This document shows positions 30,401-39,939 of a stretch of DNA of 64,000 bases, one piece after another (the first letter of the stretch is position 1; every line of letters begins with the position of its first letter). The DNA is taken from the NCBI GenBank assembly GCA_905221605.1, contig CAJNDS010002081.1, positions 383,976-447,975 of the forward strand. The letters run 5' to 3'. The position numbers and the translations under genes were made by a program. The notes beneath the pieces are model-generated. The model was not told where the DNA came from. It was given only the letters and a program-made list of their open reading frames with translations, and did not search any database. This stretch comes from Symbiodinium natans. Taxonomy: Eukaryota; Sar; Dinophyceae; Suessiales; Symbiodiniaceae.

Positions 30401-33400
30401 GCAAAAAGAATAACCAGAATATTCTAATAAATAAGAAGAAGAAGAATAATAATAATAACCAATCCCTGCCATGTGTAGCTGCTAAGCGATACAGTCATCA
30501 CCATCGCTGGCGCTCTTGTTGCATCCCTTCCCTTCTCAACACCGCTTGGAGCTTGCGCCCTAAACCCTAAACCCTAAACCCTAAACCCTAAGCCCTTAAC
30601 CCTAAACCCTTAACCCTTAACCCTTAACCCTTAACTCTTAACCCTTAAACCCTAAACCCTAAACCGTGCTGCTCAGACAGGACTTCTACTTACTCGGGGC
30701 CTTAGAATCGAAATGTAACGAGCGTGAATCAAAACAGTCACGAGCTGGCCCGTGCAGGGCTTTGGCCCAGCACTTCTCAGCTTGAATGTTTAGGGTTTAG
30801 GGTCAGGGTTTAGGGTTTAGGGTTTAGGGTTTAGGGTTTAGGGTTTAGGGTTTAGGGTTTAGGGTTTAGGGTTTGGGGATTAGGGATGAGGGACACGTGC
30901 ACCAATGTCCACTTGCCAGCTGAGGTATTGCTTCATGCCACTGGCGGACATGATGAACACAGAGCCCAATCCAAACATGGACGTGTACGACAGCGCCCTG
31001 GTCTGTTGTGCTGAGAAGGCAGACAGTCAGCTTCTATCATAGAAGATCGCTGTTTGAACAAAAGCTCGAATATCCAGAGGCTAGATGTGCCTACCCATGT
31101 AGCCTTCCCCCGTGCTCGCTTCTTCAAGCACAGAGCATATCTTGAGCTTGGGCCAGAGGCTTGGAAACAGACGCTTCCAACGGCACGGAGTACTATGGGA
31201 TCCTCGTGCGAGATGACTGCCACGTTTGCGCTGGGCAAGAACTGACACAGGAGCCACCCTAAACCCTAAACCCTAAACCCTAAACCCTAAACCCTAAACC
31301 CTAAACCCTAAACCCGAAACCCTAAACCCTAAACCCTAAACCCTCCGAGCGCGTGCAACCCATGCCTTGCTCACACGCCATGCAATGTGGGCGTTCGTTC
31401 GGAACACTTAGGGGCTGGGTAGCTAACCCTAAACCCTAAACCCTAAACCCTAAACCCTAGACCCTAAACCCTAAACCCTAAACCCTTTTTGTGTCTGTAT
31501 AGCATCCTGCTATATATATATATATATATATATATAAGAGGCTAACCTTTTTTGGGGGGCTGGGGTGTTTAGGGTGTTCCCTAAAGGTAACGTGGGCGGT
31601 CCTGAGGGAAAGTAGATACCTGCGGCGCCAGGCCTACCGCCCGGTCGACAACTCCGAGCGATTGTTCAGGCCCATCCCCCGTGTTCATGTGGGTTATTAT
31701 TATTATTCATATTACTATTATTATTACTACTATTATTATGATTGTTATTGTTATTGTTATTATTATTATTATGTATTAGAACATTCTGGTTATTCTTTCA
31801 GTATGATGGTTACTATAATTCGCATGGTTATTGATCATTGTTATTATTCGTATTAGTACAATGGTCGCTAGTCGTATTTTATGGTGCTTAGAATGCATTC
31901 GCACCCGAAATTCTTGGACTCGTCCTCGTGCCCGACTCATGCCACTGCCTCGTTCTTTGCCCTAAACCCTAAACCCTAAACCCTGAACCCTAAACCCTCA
32001 ACCCTCAACCCTAAACCCTCAACCCTCAACCCTAAAACCCTAAAACCCTAAACCCTAAACCCTAAACCCCTAAACCCCTAAACCCCTAAACCCCGAACCC
32101 TGAACCCTCGCAGGGGCGGCTTCATTCTGGAGAACAACCCTGTGCCGGTCACGCGGCTCCCAGCTGAGAGCTGCAAAGCGATGATGGCAGCCGGGGTCTC
32201 TTCAGGCCATGAGCAGAATTGGGGTTTAGGGTTTAGGGTTTAGGGTTTAGGGCTAGGGTTTAGGGTTGGGGGTTTAGGGTTTAGTGTTTAGGAAAATAAG
32301 CTAGGACCGGGAGTAGGCCCTTTTTCCGTTTTTTCGGGTTGGGGTTCCCTTATGATGCCCTTAAAACCAAAAAGGGCACCCTTTTTATTCCTAGGTTACT
32401 CCCGGGTCTAGTAAGGGACCCTTACTATAGATCCCCAAATAGTAGGATTCCCTTCTTAAAGAGGACCCAATAAGGTAATCTTAGTTTCGGAACCCGGCAC
32501 TTGGAGAAGTCTGGCACGGGTTGCCACGCTTCGAGTCTGGGGCCCTAATGGTACCAGCTGCAACCTCACCACGGTGCGAGACGTGCACCCCAAAACCAAG
32601 ATTTAGGGTTTAGGGTTTAGGGTTTAGGGTTTAGGGTTTAGGTCAAAAGCACGTACTGTGCATGAGTGAGGTTTCCCTTACGCTGTAGGAAGGCACGGGT
32701 TGATCTAGCGCAAGGCCTTTGCCAGTACTCTGAACCGAAACCCTAAACCCTAAACCTTAAACCCTAAACCCTATACGATAGTTTTAGAGACCCCCAAGGC
32801 CCATGGGGGAGTCATCTTAGCCCGTCGCCCTGCCCAGCCTCGCCCCTTGTGACCTCGCTGCGGCGGCTGGCGGCTGAGCACGCTGTGGCCCCGCAGGCCC
32901 GGACGAAAATCCTTGGGAGATCGGATGCTTCTCAAATTCTCGGACCAGTAACTACTAATCGCTTCAGAACACCGAAAAAAGTCAAGATATTCTTCCTTAT
33001 TAAGGGTAATATAGGGATTATTATTCTTTATTCTTTGGGGGGTTCTTAAGCAAATAGTAGGTACAGAGTGCAGGGAGAGAGTGTGATAGGCCTTGTTTTT
33101 TTGGCCTGCAGATCCGAATAATCCCCTAAACCCTGAACCCTAACCCTAAACCCTAAACCCTAAACCCTAAACCCTAAACCTAAACCCTAAACCCTAAATC
33201 CTAAACCCGAAACCCGAAACCCGAAACCCTAAACCCTAAACCCTAAACTCCATGACAGGCCGACTCCAGACTGGCTGAGACCGGAGAAGGTGCCGAGACG
33301 TGAGAGCACACGTTTCGGACGCAAGCTCTATATCCCCCTTGGGAATTATTTTACTTATTTTTGTTTTACATAAACCCCAAGAGGATATGAACAAAACTGT

Positions 33401-35104
33401 TTTTATTAAGTTTTGTTTATATAAACCCCAAGAGGATATTAGAAACATTATGTTTTATTAAGGATCTAAGGGGAGAAAAGAGCTTGCGTCAAGTCCAACG
33501 GTCGGGGTCGTGCGCCAAAGTGCGCGCAGCAGGCCGGATGATGTTCTACACACTTCATCCAGATTTAAACTGGACAGTTGAGCAAGCAGGTCAAACATGA
33601 CGTGCACTGGTCTGGTGCTGAACGAGGGAAGTTGCAAGGATCAGCCTCTTGATGTGTCTCTGTTGAACAGATGATCTCGGTCCAGCTCGATGTAGCACGC
33701 GTCGGCTGTGGCCGGACATTCTTGAAAGGAAGTTTCTGCATAAGCTGTCCCAGAATGCGCAAACTTGTCAGAACTCCCTAAACCCCAAACCCCAAACCCT
33801 AAACCCTAAACCCTAAACCCCAAACCCTAAACCCTAAACCTTAAACCCTAAACCCTAAACCCTAAATCCAAAACCTTCAAAATGAGAGAGAGCCCATGAG
33901 CTCTTGTGGGGAGGCTCGAGGCGGCTCCTTCAGCGCCTGCGGAGTCGCGGCTTCCTTCCCAGGACCCTCAGGGTTTAGGGTTAGGGTTTAGGGTTTAGGG
34001 TTTAGGGTTTAGGGTTTAGGGTTTAGGGTTTAGGGTTTAGGGTTTAGGGTTTAGGGTTTAGGGTTTAGGGTTTAGGGTTTAGGGTTTAGGGTTTAAGTGT
34101 AGGGTTTTAGGGGGTTTAAGGCTTCGGCGTTTCGGGCTTTGGGTTTGAGGGGTGCTAGGGCTTTTTAGGGCTTTGTTGGTTTGCCTTTTGGGTTTTGGAG
34201 GGAGTTTGGGGGGCTTTAGGGGTTTTGGCTGTACAAGGGTTGGGGATTTTGGGGTTTCTTGTGGGGTTGAGGGGTTTTAGAGTTTTTAGGGGGTTTGGGG
34301 CTTGTAGGGGTTTTGGTGGTTTCGGGGGGGTTAGGGGCTTTAGGGGTTTTAGGGGCTTTAGGGGTTTTCGGTTGTTTTTTTTTTTTTTTGGGGGGGGGGG
34401 GGGGGCTGGGTTCTCGGGGCTTAGGGTTTCTTTCGAGGAGTTTAGGTGTTTAGGGTTATCAGGAGGCTTTGGAGCTTTTTGGGGTTGAGTTTTTAGAGGC
34501 TTTATGGGTTTCGAGCTTTAAGGGTTTAGGGATTTTAGTGGTTTAGGGTTTGGGGGTTCAGAGGCTGTTAGGGGTTTGAGGTGTTTCAAAGCGTTTTTGA
34601 AACCATGATTGCAGCGAAGCACGCCAAGATGCATAGGATACAAGTGGGGAGAGTTCAGGCATTGCCCCACTTTCGGGCTATCCTCGTCTGGCAAGTACAA
34701 CAGTCAGGAAATCTTTGAATCAAACCATTATGCGCAGCAATCAAGACAGCACACAACTACACCATGGAAACTTCGAATCACAAAGTGCAAATGCAACAAC
34801 GTCACTTTCTTGTTGAGCTGATTTTGCTGGCTTTCTTCACGCATCCGAGCGTGCTACGGTTTGCCCCCCTACAGCAGGAGCGCTGGAGAGGAACATCCTT
34901 TCAAGGGCCAGGGTACGTAGCCAGTTTGAGGGTATAGGGCCGGTCAGAGTAGTCCGCAATGCATGCAATGAACACGTTCCGCAGAGTGCGTGCGGACCCG
35001 CCTGTCTGCAGGTTGAAGTTAGCAGTCCTGCGAGCGAAGCTCTTAACATTCTTCCTCAGGGCTCTGTGAGACTGACTGTGCTACCTACTGGCCAGCTGCA
35101 ATGA
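27150..35104 (+). CDS. SET-domain protein (RuBisCO-LSMT / SETD3-like), split gene
   Basis: Predicted protein-lysine or -histidine N-methyltransferase of the SETD3/RuBisCO large-subunit methyltransferase group. Exons in order give: a helical N-terminal segment (ELAVELALEKHRTEL then PEDAQWTGQFLVSLD, like the LALxLLxEK...SxWxPYLxSLP region); LPVVARTRAW...LAQRWDAE; LTYDDFLWAST-VVKTRVY (like YTxExFLWAxSVVMTR); CFMPLADMMNTEPNPNMDVY (the SET hallmark PLADMxNH); YYGILVRDDCHVCAGQELTQ (like V.A...I..GEEL); GGFILENNPVPVTRLP (like YGFVLxDNxxD.V); then a Leu/Arg-rich C-terminal part resembling the substrate-binding domain. The Asn-His of the hallmark is Asn-Thr here. The first and last exons are not fixed. 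Whether it is active, and its substrate, are unknown. Confidence 0.83.
27215..27356 (+). repeat. Intron with C-strand telomeric array between duplicated exon ends
   Basis: Direct repeats 27212-27254 and 27354-27396 (43 bp, one mismatch) flank a CCCTAAA array (27255-27351). Each copy begins GAGGTCACTT, so the GT of the first and the AG of the second bound the intron. Confidence 0.75.
27585..27697 (+). CDS. SET gene exon PEDAQWTGQFLVSLD
   Basis: The open frame HIGPGDGSPEDAQWTGQFLV and onward fits the S.W.pYL.sLP region that follows the first helix in this family. A second frame (ALGMARRRMLSGLD) is also open. The start splice site is not identified; the end meets a telomeric array. Confidence 0.5.
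28076..28324 (+). CDS. SET gene exon interrupted by an inverted-repeat element
   Basis: 28076-28105 (ASQEVLDAFA) and 28219-28324 (ELPVVARTRAWHRSLAQRWD and onward) form one continuous frame once the element 28110-28218 and one copy of its GAGC target duplication are removed. Splicing would be GA-AG. It resembles the gTxLxxxVxxxRxxLxxxW segment of LSMT proteins. The 3' edge is a guess at a GT (CCTG|GTGGCG). Confidence 0.6.
28106..28222 (+). mobile_element. CTATATCCCCCTT-type inverted-repeat element in a SET-gene exon
   Basis: Element 28110-28218 begins CTATATCCCCCTTGAGAAC and ends GTTCTAAGGGGAGTATAG, with GAGC duplicated at 28106-28109 and 28219-28222. It carries an internal telomeric array (28155-28188). 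Removing one target copy plus the element restores LDAFA-ELPVV. Confidence 0.75.
28557..28718. repeat. C-strand telomeric array
   Basis: About 22 CCCTAAA heptamers with one CCCTAACA. Confidence 0.9.
29080..29163 (+). CDS. SET gene candidate exon SGGKKIFRGPGALFRGASRI
   Basis: Acceptor GCGTCTGCAG, donor CTGCAG|GTCAGTCC, 28 codons, phase 0. Basic and unrecognised. It is placed in the SET gene by position between the LPVVAR and YDDFLWA exons; family proteins have variable loops here. The frame is open upstream to 29038. Confidence 0.5.
29388..29486 (+). CDS. SET gene candidate exon (basic)
   Basis: Acceptor CACACAAG, then TGELSALGGKPFRGTARAYP and onward, ending against a C-strand telomeric array. 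Other frames are open too. It is kept as a candidate because its composition resembles the preceding exon. Confidence 0.35.
29614..29970 (+). CDS. SET gene exons LTYDDFLWAST / VVKTRVYLPPP split by an introner
   Basis: 29614-29662 ends TCCACG; 29781 onward resumes GTGGTGAAG. The 118-nt intron between is one inverted-repeat element plus one copy of its GTGG target duplication. Spliced, it reads YDDFLWASTVVKTR, the canonical FxWAxSVVxTR helix of LSMT/SETD3 proteins. The second exon is open to about 29970 and its donor is not identified. Confidence 0.78.
29663..29784 (+). mobile_element. Introner: CTTGGTAGCCCA-type inverted-repeat element
   Basis: Element 29667-29780 has terminal inverted repeats CTTGGTAGCCCAGTA / TACTGGGCTACCAAG and GTGG duplicated on both sides (29663-29666, 29781-29784). 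The intron donor is the first GTGG; the acceptor is the element's terminal AAG. The interior carries TTCCCTTATAA and AAAAAGGGTGCCC. No coding capacity, so it is non-autonomous. Confidence 0.8.
30920..31025 (+). CDS. SET gene exon with PLADMMN hallmark
   Basis: Acceptor TTGCCAG, then LRYCFMPLADMMNTEPNPNM and onward. PLADMMN..PNP matches the PLADMxNHsxxPN motif that forms part of the S-adenosylmethionine pocket. Here Thr replaces the usual His. Donor GACA|GTCAGC, one base over, completed by 31171. Confidence 0.85.
31171..31250 (+). CDS. SET gene exon VRDDCHVCAGQEL
   Basis: Acceptor TGGAAACAG. It reads ASNGTEYYGILVRDDCHVCA and on to GQELTQ, the strand-turn-strand (xGEELxxxYG) that follows PLADMxNH. 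It is phase-matched to the previous exon. A GA donor (ACACAG|GAGCC) is implied, or the exon runs on. Confidence 0.75.
31692..31770. repeat. TTA / ATT trinucleotide tract
   Basis: TTATTA repeats with interruptions; the YYYYY ORF over it is an artefact. A (TA)13 tract is at 31511-31537. The 31250-32113 interval otherwise holds only telomeric arrays and a candidate exon AYRPVDNSERLFRPIP (about 31633-31683). Confidence 0.85.
32114..32222 (+). CDS. SET gene exon GGFILENNP
   Basis: Acceptor CCTCGCAG. It reads GGFILENNPVPVTRLPAESC and onward, matching the YGFVLxDNPxDxV end of the SET domain and entry to the substrate-binding domain. It ends in a telomeric donor (TTGG|GGTTTAGGG region). Confidence 0.82.
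32301..32411 (+). mobile_element. CTAGGACCGGGAGTA-family inverted-repeat element
   Basis: CTAGGACCGGGAGTAGGCCC at the left and GGTTACTCCCGGGTCTAG at the right, with inner TTCCCTTATGATGCCC / AAGGGCACCC. It is near-identical to 37027-37139. Confidence 0.75.
32838..33130 (+). CDS. SET gene C-terminal exons around an inverted-repeat element
   Basis: 32838-32947 reads SPLVTSLRRLAAEHAVAPQA and onward, like the LPxxLLxxLRxL helix of the LSMT C-terminal domain. It ends CCA|GTAACTACTA, the edge of a TTAAGAACCCC-family element. After GGTACAG at 33066 the frame resumes SAGRECDRPCFFGLQIRII. Phase is continuous. Confidence 0.6.
32948..33066 (+). mobile_element. TTAAGAACCCC-family inverted-repeat element forming an intron
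   Basis: Left end GTAACTACTAATCGCTTCAG, right end GTTCTTAAGCAAATAGTAGG then TACAG; the outer ends are inverted repeats carrying GTA and TAC, so the element brings its own GT and AG. It lies between two in-frame SET-gene exons. Confidence 0.65.
33329..33478 (+). mobile_element. Second CTATATCCCCCTT element
   Basis: Starts CTATATCCCCCTTGGGAA and ends GATCTAAGGGGAGAAAAG; contains two copies of a TTTATATAAACCCCAAGAGG-like unit. The right terminus is degraded relative to the 28.1 kb copy. Confidence 0.6.
33967..34093. repeat. G-strand telomeric array
   Basis: About 18 TTTAGGG heptamers. 34094-34600 is degenerate G/T-rich derivative sequence with a T14-G16 junction (34373-34404); no gene seen there. 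Confidence 0.9.
34608..35104 (+). CDS. Candidate 3' exons of the SET gene
   Basis: 34608-34715 is open as IAAKHAKMHRIQVGRVQALP and onward. 34870-35104 is open for about 235 nt as ALERNILSRARVRSQFEGIG and onward, ending in TGA at 35102-35104. Long arginine-rich helices near the C terminus are usual in this family. The splice sites between the two, and whether the second is one exon, are not settled; the minus strand is also open over 34837-35049. Confidence 0.4.
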
Positions 35105-35544
35105 AGTGCAAGGGTCGGACCTTGAATTGAACCCGCTTTCTTCATGCTGTACCAAGGGAGTATTCGGCCAGCGCTGGCAATGTCCTGGGCAGACATGGAG
35201 GCATTCTCCTCGTTAGACTTCCGTGCTGTCTTTTCAGGCCAGGGTCGGAGGCATCGCCTTTGTGGTATGCTAGCTGCTAGCAGCGGCTAGCAGCTCAAAT
35301 GCTAATTTTTTGGGGGATCTTGACCCTAAAGCCTAAAGCCCTGAAGCCCTAAAACCCTAAACCCTGAAACCCTCAAGCCCTAAACCCTAAACACCCAAAC
35401 CTCTAAAACCCTAGACCCGAAAAACCCTCAACCTCAAAACCCTAAACCCCCAAAACCCCAAACCTCCCCAAAACCCTAAACCCTAAACCCCTAAACCCCC
35501 TAAACCTAAACCCGAAAACCCTGAAACCCTTACCCCCAAAGCCC

Positions 35545-35705
35545 TAGCACTTCTCTAAGGGTAGTTTCATGGACCCTTCATATGAGGTCCCTTACCTCCT
35601 TTAAAAGGTCCTGATAGATGGGGGCTTGGGCTGTATAGGGCTTTTAAGGCGTATATAAGAGCCCCCCATGCAAGGGCTCTGATGCCCCTTAAGGATGTCC
35701 CTTAG
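35545..35705 (+). mobile_element. Second ATATGCGCCCTTCATATGG-type element
   Basis: GACCCTTCATATGAGGTCCC, CCTCCTTTAAAAGGTCCTG and ATAGGGCTTTTAAGG parallel the 13.5 kb copy. Confidence 0.45.
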
Positions 35706-35817
35706 GGTTTAGGGTTTAGGGTTTAGGGGACTCCCTTAACATACCCCTAATATGGCCTTCATCTTCCCTTCGAGGATCCGTGTAAAAGGGCCGCCCCCCA
35801 AACCCAAGGTTAGAGTC

Positions 35818-35943
35818 CTAAACCCTAAACCCTAAACCCCAAACCCCAAACCCTAAACCCTAAACCCTAAACCCTAAACCCTAAACCCTAAACCCTAAAC
35901 CCTAAACCCTAAACCCCAAACCCTAAACCCTAAACCCTAAACC
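35818..35943. repeat. C-strand telomeric array
   Basis: CCCTAAA with CCCCAAA pairs. Confidence 0.9.
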
Positions 35944-35989
35944 CCCCTTGGTATTCAAGGGACCATGTAAGTACCCTCAGAACTCAGGC

Positions 35990-38011
35990 GGCGCTCGAAC
36001 CGACGCCCCACTCGGGCTCGAACCTCAGGCATCCTAGGGAGCCAAGGGCGGGGGTTTAGGGTTTAGGGTTTAGGGTTTAGGGTTTAGGGTTTAGGGTTTA
36101 GGGTTTAGGGTTTAGGGCTCCCAGGTTGCGGGTTTGGGGGTCGAGGGTTAGGGGTTTGGGGTTGGGGTTGAGGGTTACCCATGTGGGCATTTCCCAAAAA
36201 GGGGGTACGCCAAATGTATATAGTACAATCCCTATTCATAAGGACCCTCCCAATTTTGGGGAGCCCCGCCCGCCCATGTCAGCCCAGTCTCATCAATGAA
36301 CCAGGACCCCCAATGCTGCAGACTGCTACCCTAAACCCTAAACCCTAAACCCTAAACCCTAAACCCTAAACCCTAAACCCTAAACCCCAAACACCCTAAA
36401 CCCTAAACCCTAAACCCTAAACCCTAAACCCTAAACCCTAAACTGCTCTTCTAAGGCGCGGCCTTAGAACCGCGCAGTCCCTCCGGGCCCTCGTTCCCCT
36501 CCACGCCGGGCCTGCGAGCTAAAGACGAGGCCGGCTTTAGGGTTTAGGGTTTAGGGTTTAGGTCCGGCTCTGTGGGGTTTGGGGGCTTTTAGGGTTTGGG
36601 GGGTCTAGGGTTTGGGTTTTAGGGTTTAGAGTTTGAGGTTTAGGGGTTGAGGACTTCGGGTTTAGGGTTTGGGGTTTGGAGTTTAGGGTTTAGAGTTTGG
36701 CAATGGGGGTCTAGGGTCTAGGGTTTGGGCTTGGGGTCTAGGGTTTGGGGTTTGGAGTTTGGGGTTTCGGGCTTGGGGTTTACCATTGCGTGAAAGGGAG
36801 TGAAAGGGCTGGTTTAGGGTTTACGGTTTGGGGTTGCGGGTTTCGGGTTTGGGGTTTAGGGTTTGGGGTTTGGAGTTTAGGGCTTGTGTAGGGTTCTCTG
36901 GGCTTTTGGGGTTTAGGGTTTGGGGTTTAGGGTTTGTGGGTTCGGGTTTAGGGAACCTCCAGGTCGAGATGCTGGGCGAGCCCCGGCAGTTCCCACAGCA
37001 TTCCGGTGGTATAGGGGCCTTAGTAGTCTAGGACCGGGAGTAGGCCCTTTTTTCCTTTTTTTAGGGTTGGGGTTCCCTTAGAATGCCCTTAAAACCAAAA
37101 AGGGCACCCTTTTTATTCCCAGGTTACTCCCGGGTCTCGTAATTAGAACAGGGTTTTTGGGGGGTTAGGGTTGAGGGTTGAGGGCTTAGGGCTTTTAGTA
37201 CTGAACAGGGTTTTGGGGGTTAGGGTGTAGGGTTTAGGGTTTAGGGTTTAGGGACCAAACTGCTAGTATTTATTCCAACCCCTACAGCACAGGGTTCAGG
37301 GTTTAGGGTTTGGCAGTCCAGAAATGTGTCGCCAGACGGTGCCATAGTCTGGTGGGTATGTTCTGGCTCGATGTACTCCCATGGTGTGCAGCTATTTGGT
37401 TGAGGGTTTAGGGTTTAGGGTTTCGGGTTTGGGGTTCCGGTACTCGTACCCCGCTCAATGTCTTGGTCAAGGTTGGTGATACACTCGCATGTGCCTACTT
37501 GGGCTTGTGAGGAGCTTTCTGTCGAGGGTTTTCTCATGTGGTCCAGTGATCAGTCCAGTCCAGAGTATATCTCGCTGGCCGCACTTGTGCGCACAGGCTC
37601 CAACACTGAGGCGCAGTGACACGCCCTACCACCAAAAAAAATCCATCACAAATGTCTGCTAGCGCTCGCTGCCCGACCCAGGCCCGAACCAGCACTGCAG
37701 TGCCACTGGCAGCCGGCACAGCAGCCGCCAACACCGCCGTCGACGCAGCCGACACCGGTGGCAAGTGCGGCCTGCCAGAAATTAGGGTAAGGGGTTTAGG
37801 GTTTAGGGTTTAGGGTTTACTCTGAGTAGGTGAGAAAGGGTGGAGCGAGGCAGGCGTGGATCTTCCCTCCCAAGATGCACGTTACGCAGTGCCAGACCCT
37901 GCAAGCTCCAACGTTTATGCTCACGCAAGCTCTGCCCCAGGCTCCGGCTGGCTTCTTTGAGCCAGTCACCGCAACTGTGCCGAGGCGAGGTACCAGGCTT
38001 CGGCATATGCT
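35990..38011 (+). CDS. Pro/Gln-rich unrecognised gene (several candidate exons)
   Basis: Candidate exons, all + strand: about 35990-36055 (AALEPTPHSGSNLRHPREPR), 36285-36328 (QPSLINEPGPPMLQ), 36479-36536 (PSGPSFPSTPGLRAKDEAG), 36967-37010 (VEMLGEPRQFPQHSG), 37555-37605 (SSPEYISLAALVRTG), 37655-37785 (EPALQCHWQPAQQPPTPPST) and 37850-38011 (QAWIFPPKMHVTQCQTLQAP then TFMLTQALPQAPAGFFEP). The shared Pro/Gln/Thr bias suggests one disordered protein. Phases were not all reconciled and no domain is seen. Confidence 0.4.
37027..37139 (+). mobile_element. CTAGGACCGGGAGTA-family element, second copy
   Basis: Same termini and core as the 32.3 kb copy with few differences, indicating recent movement. 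It follows directly after the HSGGIGALVV candidate exon. Confidence 0.75.
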
Positions 38012-38277
38012 AAAGTTCTATAGCATTCAACAGGTTTCAGTCATAAACCCCTAAACCCTAAACCCCCGAAACCCCTAAACCCCAAACCCCTAAACCCTAA
38101 ACCCTAAACCCTAAACCCTAAGCCTTTAGAACGATGTCAGAGACGCAGAGCAGTGGTGACTGCTACAGGCCGGCCACCTCATCGAGCAATGTCTATCGCC
38201 AGCAGCTCAGCACGTCCGATGCGCTAGTATGTCATTGAATATCATAGACAATTTACATGTTATATCCAAGACACTGT

Positions 38278-38356
38278 TTACATATACATATACATAGACA
38301 TATATACATATGTATATATATATATATATACATATACGTTTACGCATACGTATACG

Positions 38357-38390
<34 letters not shown>

Positions 38391-38521
38391 TGTAGACATA
38401 TACATATACATATATGTATATGTATTTGTATATGTATATGTATATGTATATGCATATGTATATGCATATGTATATGCATATGTATATGCCATATGTATAT
38501 GTATTTGCATATGTATATGGC

Positions 38522-38592
<71 letters not shown>

Positions 38593-38705
38593 CCATGTGT
38601 ATATGTATATGTATATGTATACGTATATGTATATGTATATGTACATGTATATGTATATCTATATATCTCTCTCTCTATACATATATATATATATATGTAT
38701 ATATG
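38278..38705. repeat. TACATA / TATGTA hexamer microsatellite
   Basis: About 430 bp of (TACATA)n changing to (TATATG)n, largely palindromic. All long ORFs here on both strands (YIYIYV, ICICIC) are artefacts of the repeat. Flanks 38050-38270 and 38710-38800 show no gene. Confidence 0.95.
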
Positions 38706-38823
38706 TTTCTATAGTGTATACATTCTAAAGGATGAATATTATATTATGTTGACTAATTTTTTGTCAAAAATGGCTTAGTATGTATTAGTCATTATATGCT
38801 ATACATGTAATGTTGTACGCTAT

Positions 38824-39045
38824 ATGTACATCGTTGAAGAAGTTCATCAGGATGCGGTGCGTCAGCTTATGGAAAGTCGAGCTTGTAGCACCCGTCGTCT
38901 TTGCAAAGACGCAGTCCGGCTTGCAAAAACCTCTCCGGGTCATGGGAAGCAGTCGGTTTTGGTTGAGCACGGCGCTACGCCGCTATGCAAGTTTGAAGTA
39001 TCATGGGGGGACGACGACAGTGCCCCATTGAAGATCAGAAGATGA
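38824..39045 (+). CDS. Uninterrupted 73-codon ORF
   Basis: ATG-to-TGA frame MYIVEEVHQDAVRQLMESRA and onward, ending SAPLKIRR. The composition is balanced (Glu, Arg, His, Val) and it lies outside any repeat, just downstream of the long dinucleotide-type repeat. A second + frame and a minus frame are open too. It could be an exon or a small gene. Confidence 0.35.
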   Translation: MYIVEEVHQDAVRQLMESRACSTRRLCKDAVRLAKTSPGHGKQSVLVEHGATPLCKFEVSWGDDDSAPLKIRR

Positions 39046-39669
39046 TCCGCTTACGACACTCTCTTTGGCCTGTGTGCATTGAGAATAGCTGAAACGCTCA
39101 GACGTTGAAGTTGCTTCTTGCCTTGAGTTGGGCCGTGTGAGGAGTCCCATCACCTCCGCCGCAGCTGGTGGCTTCACGACCGGTGTGCCCCTCACCGAAC
39201 TCTTGTGCCAGTTCACACATGTTTAGGGTTAAGGGTTTAGGGTTTGTTTGCCAATAGCTAGTATGCTGAGTTCGCAAGGTCCCAAGTTAGTCGTCTCCAC
39301 CGTTTCGCAAGGCTCCATAGCCAGTGCATGCTAGAGCGTTCGAAGAAGAGAAACCACTTCCCAGCAACCTCATCTGCTTGGAACGGGATAGTTAAGTACG
39401 GCAGTGCTTGGCAAGCCTGCGTCGGTTAAAGACGAACCGCAAAAATCATGAAAGCTCCCGCTGAACATGTCATAACATGTCATTGAAGTTGTCGCGGAAA
39501 AGGTCCATGGAAGCCCGGTAAAACCCGGTCAAAGCCCCGTCAAATGTTTGTCATAGTGGAGTAAGATTTTACATAGTTAGGGACACTTAAGACTCAAGAA
39601 ATTCTATCCCAACCATGAACTAGAGAAGAAGTATGAACCTCAACTTGGGTTCTCCCCGTAGGTCTGCAG

Positions 39670-39939
39670 GTTCTCGTAGCCCCGCTCCGTTTCGAAGCAG
39701 GCGCAGACGATGATGCCAGCCTACCAGGCCTCGGCAGGGGGTGCTTGCACATCATGGTACATGTCGGGGGTTTCCTAGACTGCAAGGTATCTACTATCCT
39801 AGACCCCCCCCCCCCCCAAAAGGACCCAGAACCAAGGATCAAGCCCCGCAACTTGCAGGCGCCAACCCTGCCCCTGTCATACCTCCAGCGACAGCCTGAC
39901 GGGCGAGTTCGCGTGCCGTCGCCACCGTCTGCTGCCTAG
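39670..39939 (+). CDS. Unrecognised gene 3' end, two phase-0 exons with stop
   Basis: Exon 39670-39786 (acceptor GGTCTGCAG, donor GCAAG|GTATCT) reads VLVAPLRFEAGADDDASLPG then LGRGCLHIMVHVGGFLDCK. Exon 39859-39939 (acceptor AACTTGCAG) reads APTLPLSYLQRQPDGRVRVP then SPPSAA and TAG. Both splice sites are good and the phase agrees. The 72-nt intron has a C-tract but no telomeric array, one of few such introns here. No family is recognised. Confidence 0.6.
   Translation, partial: VLVAPLRFEAGADDDASLPGLGRGCLHIMVHVGGFLDCKVSTILDPPPPQKDPEPRIKPRNLQAPTLPLSYLQRQPDGRVRVPSPPSAA

Noticed and set aside
38207-38778. ORFs of 104-173 codons on both strands (YIYIYV, ICICIC, MYMYMY)
   Set aside because: They lie wholly in the TACATA/TATGTA hexamer repeat, which is open in every frame.
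39245-39430. 5S rRNA- or snRNA-like stretch (GGGATAGTTAAGTACGGCAG then TGCTTGG)
   Set aside because: It resembles part of 5S rRNA helix sequence, but the rest of the molecule and internal control elements could not be found.
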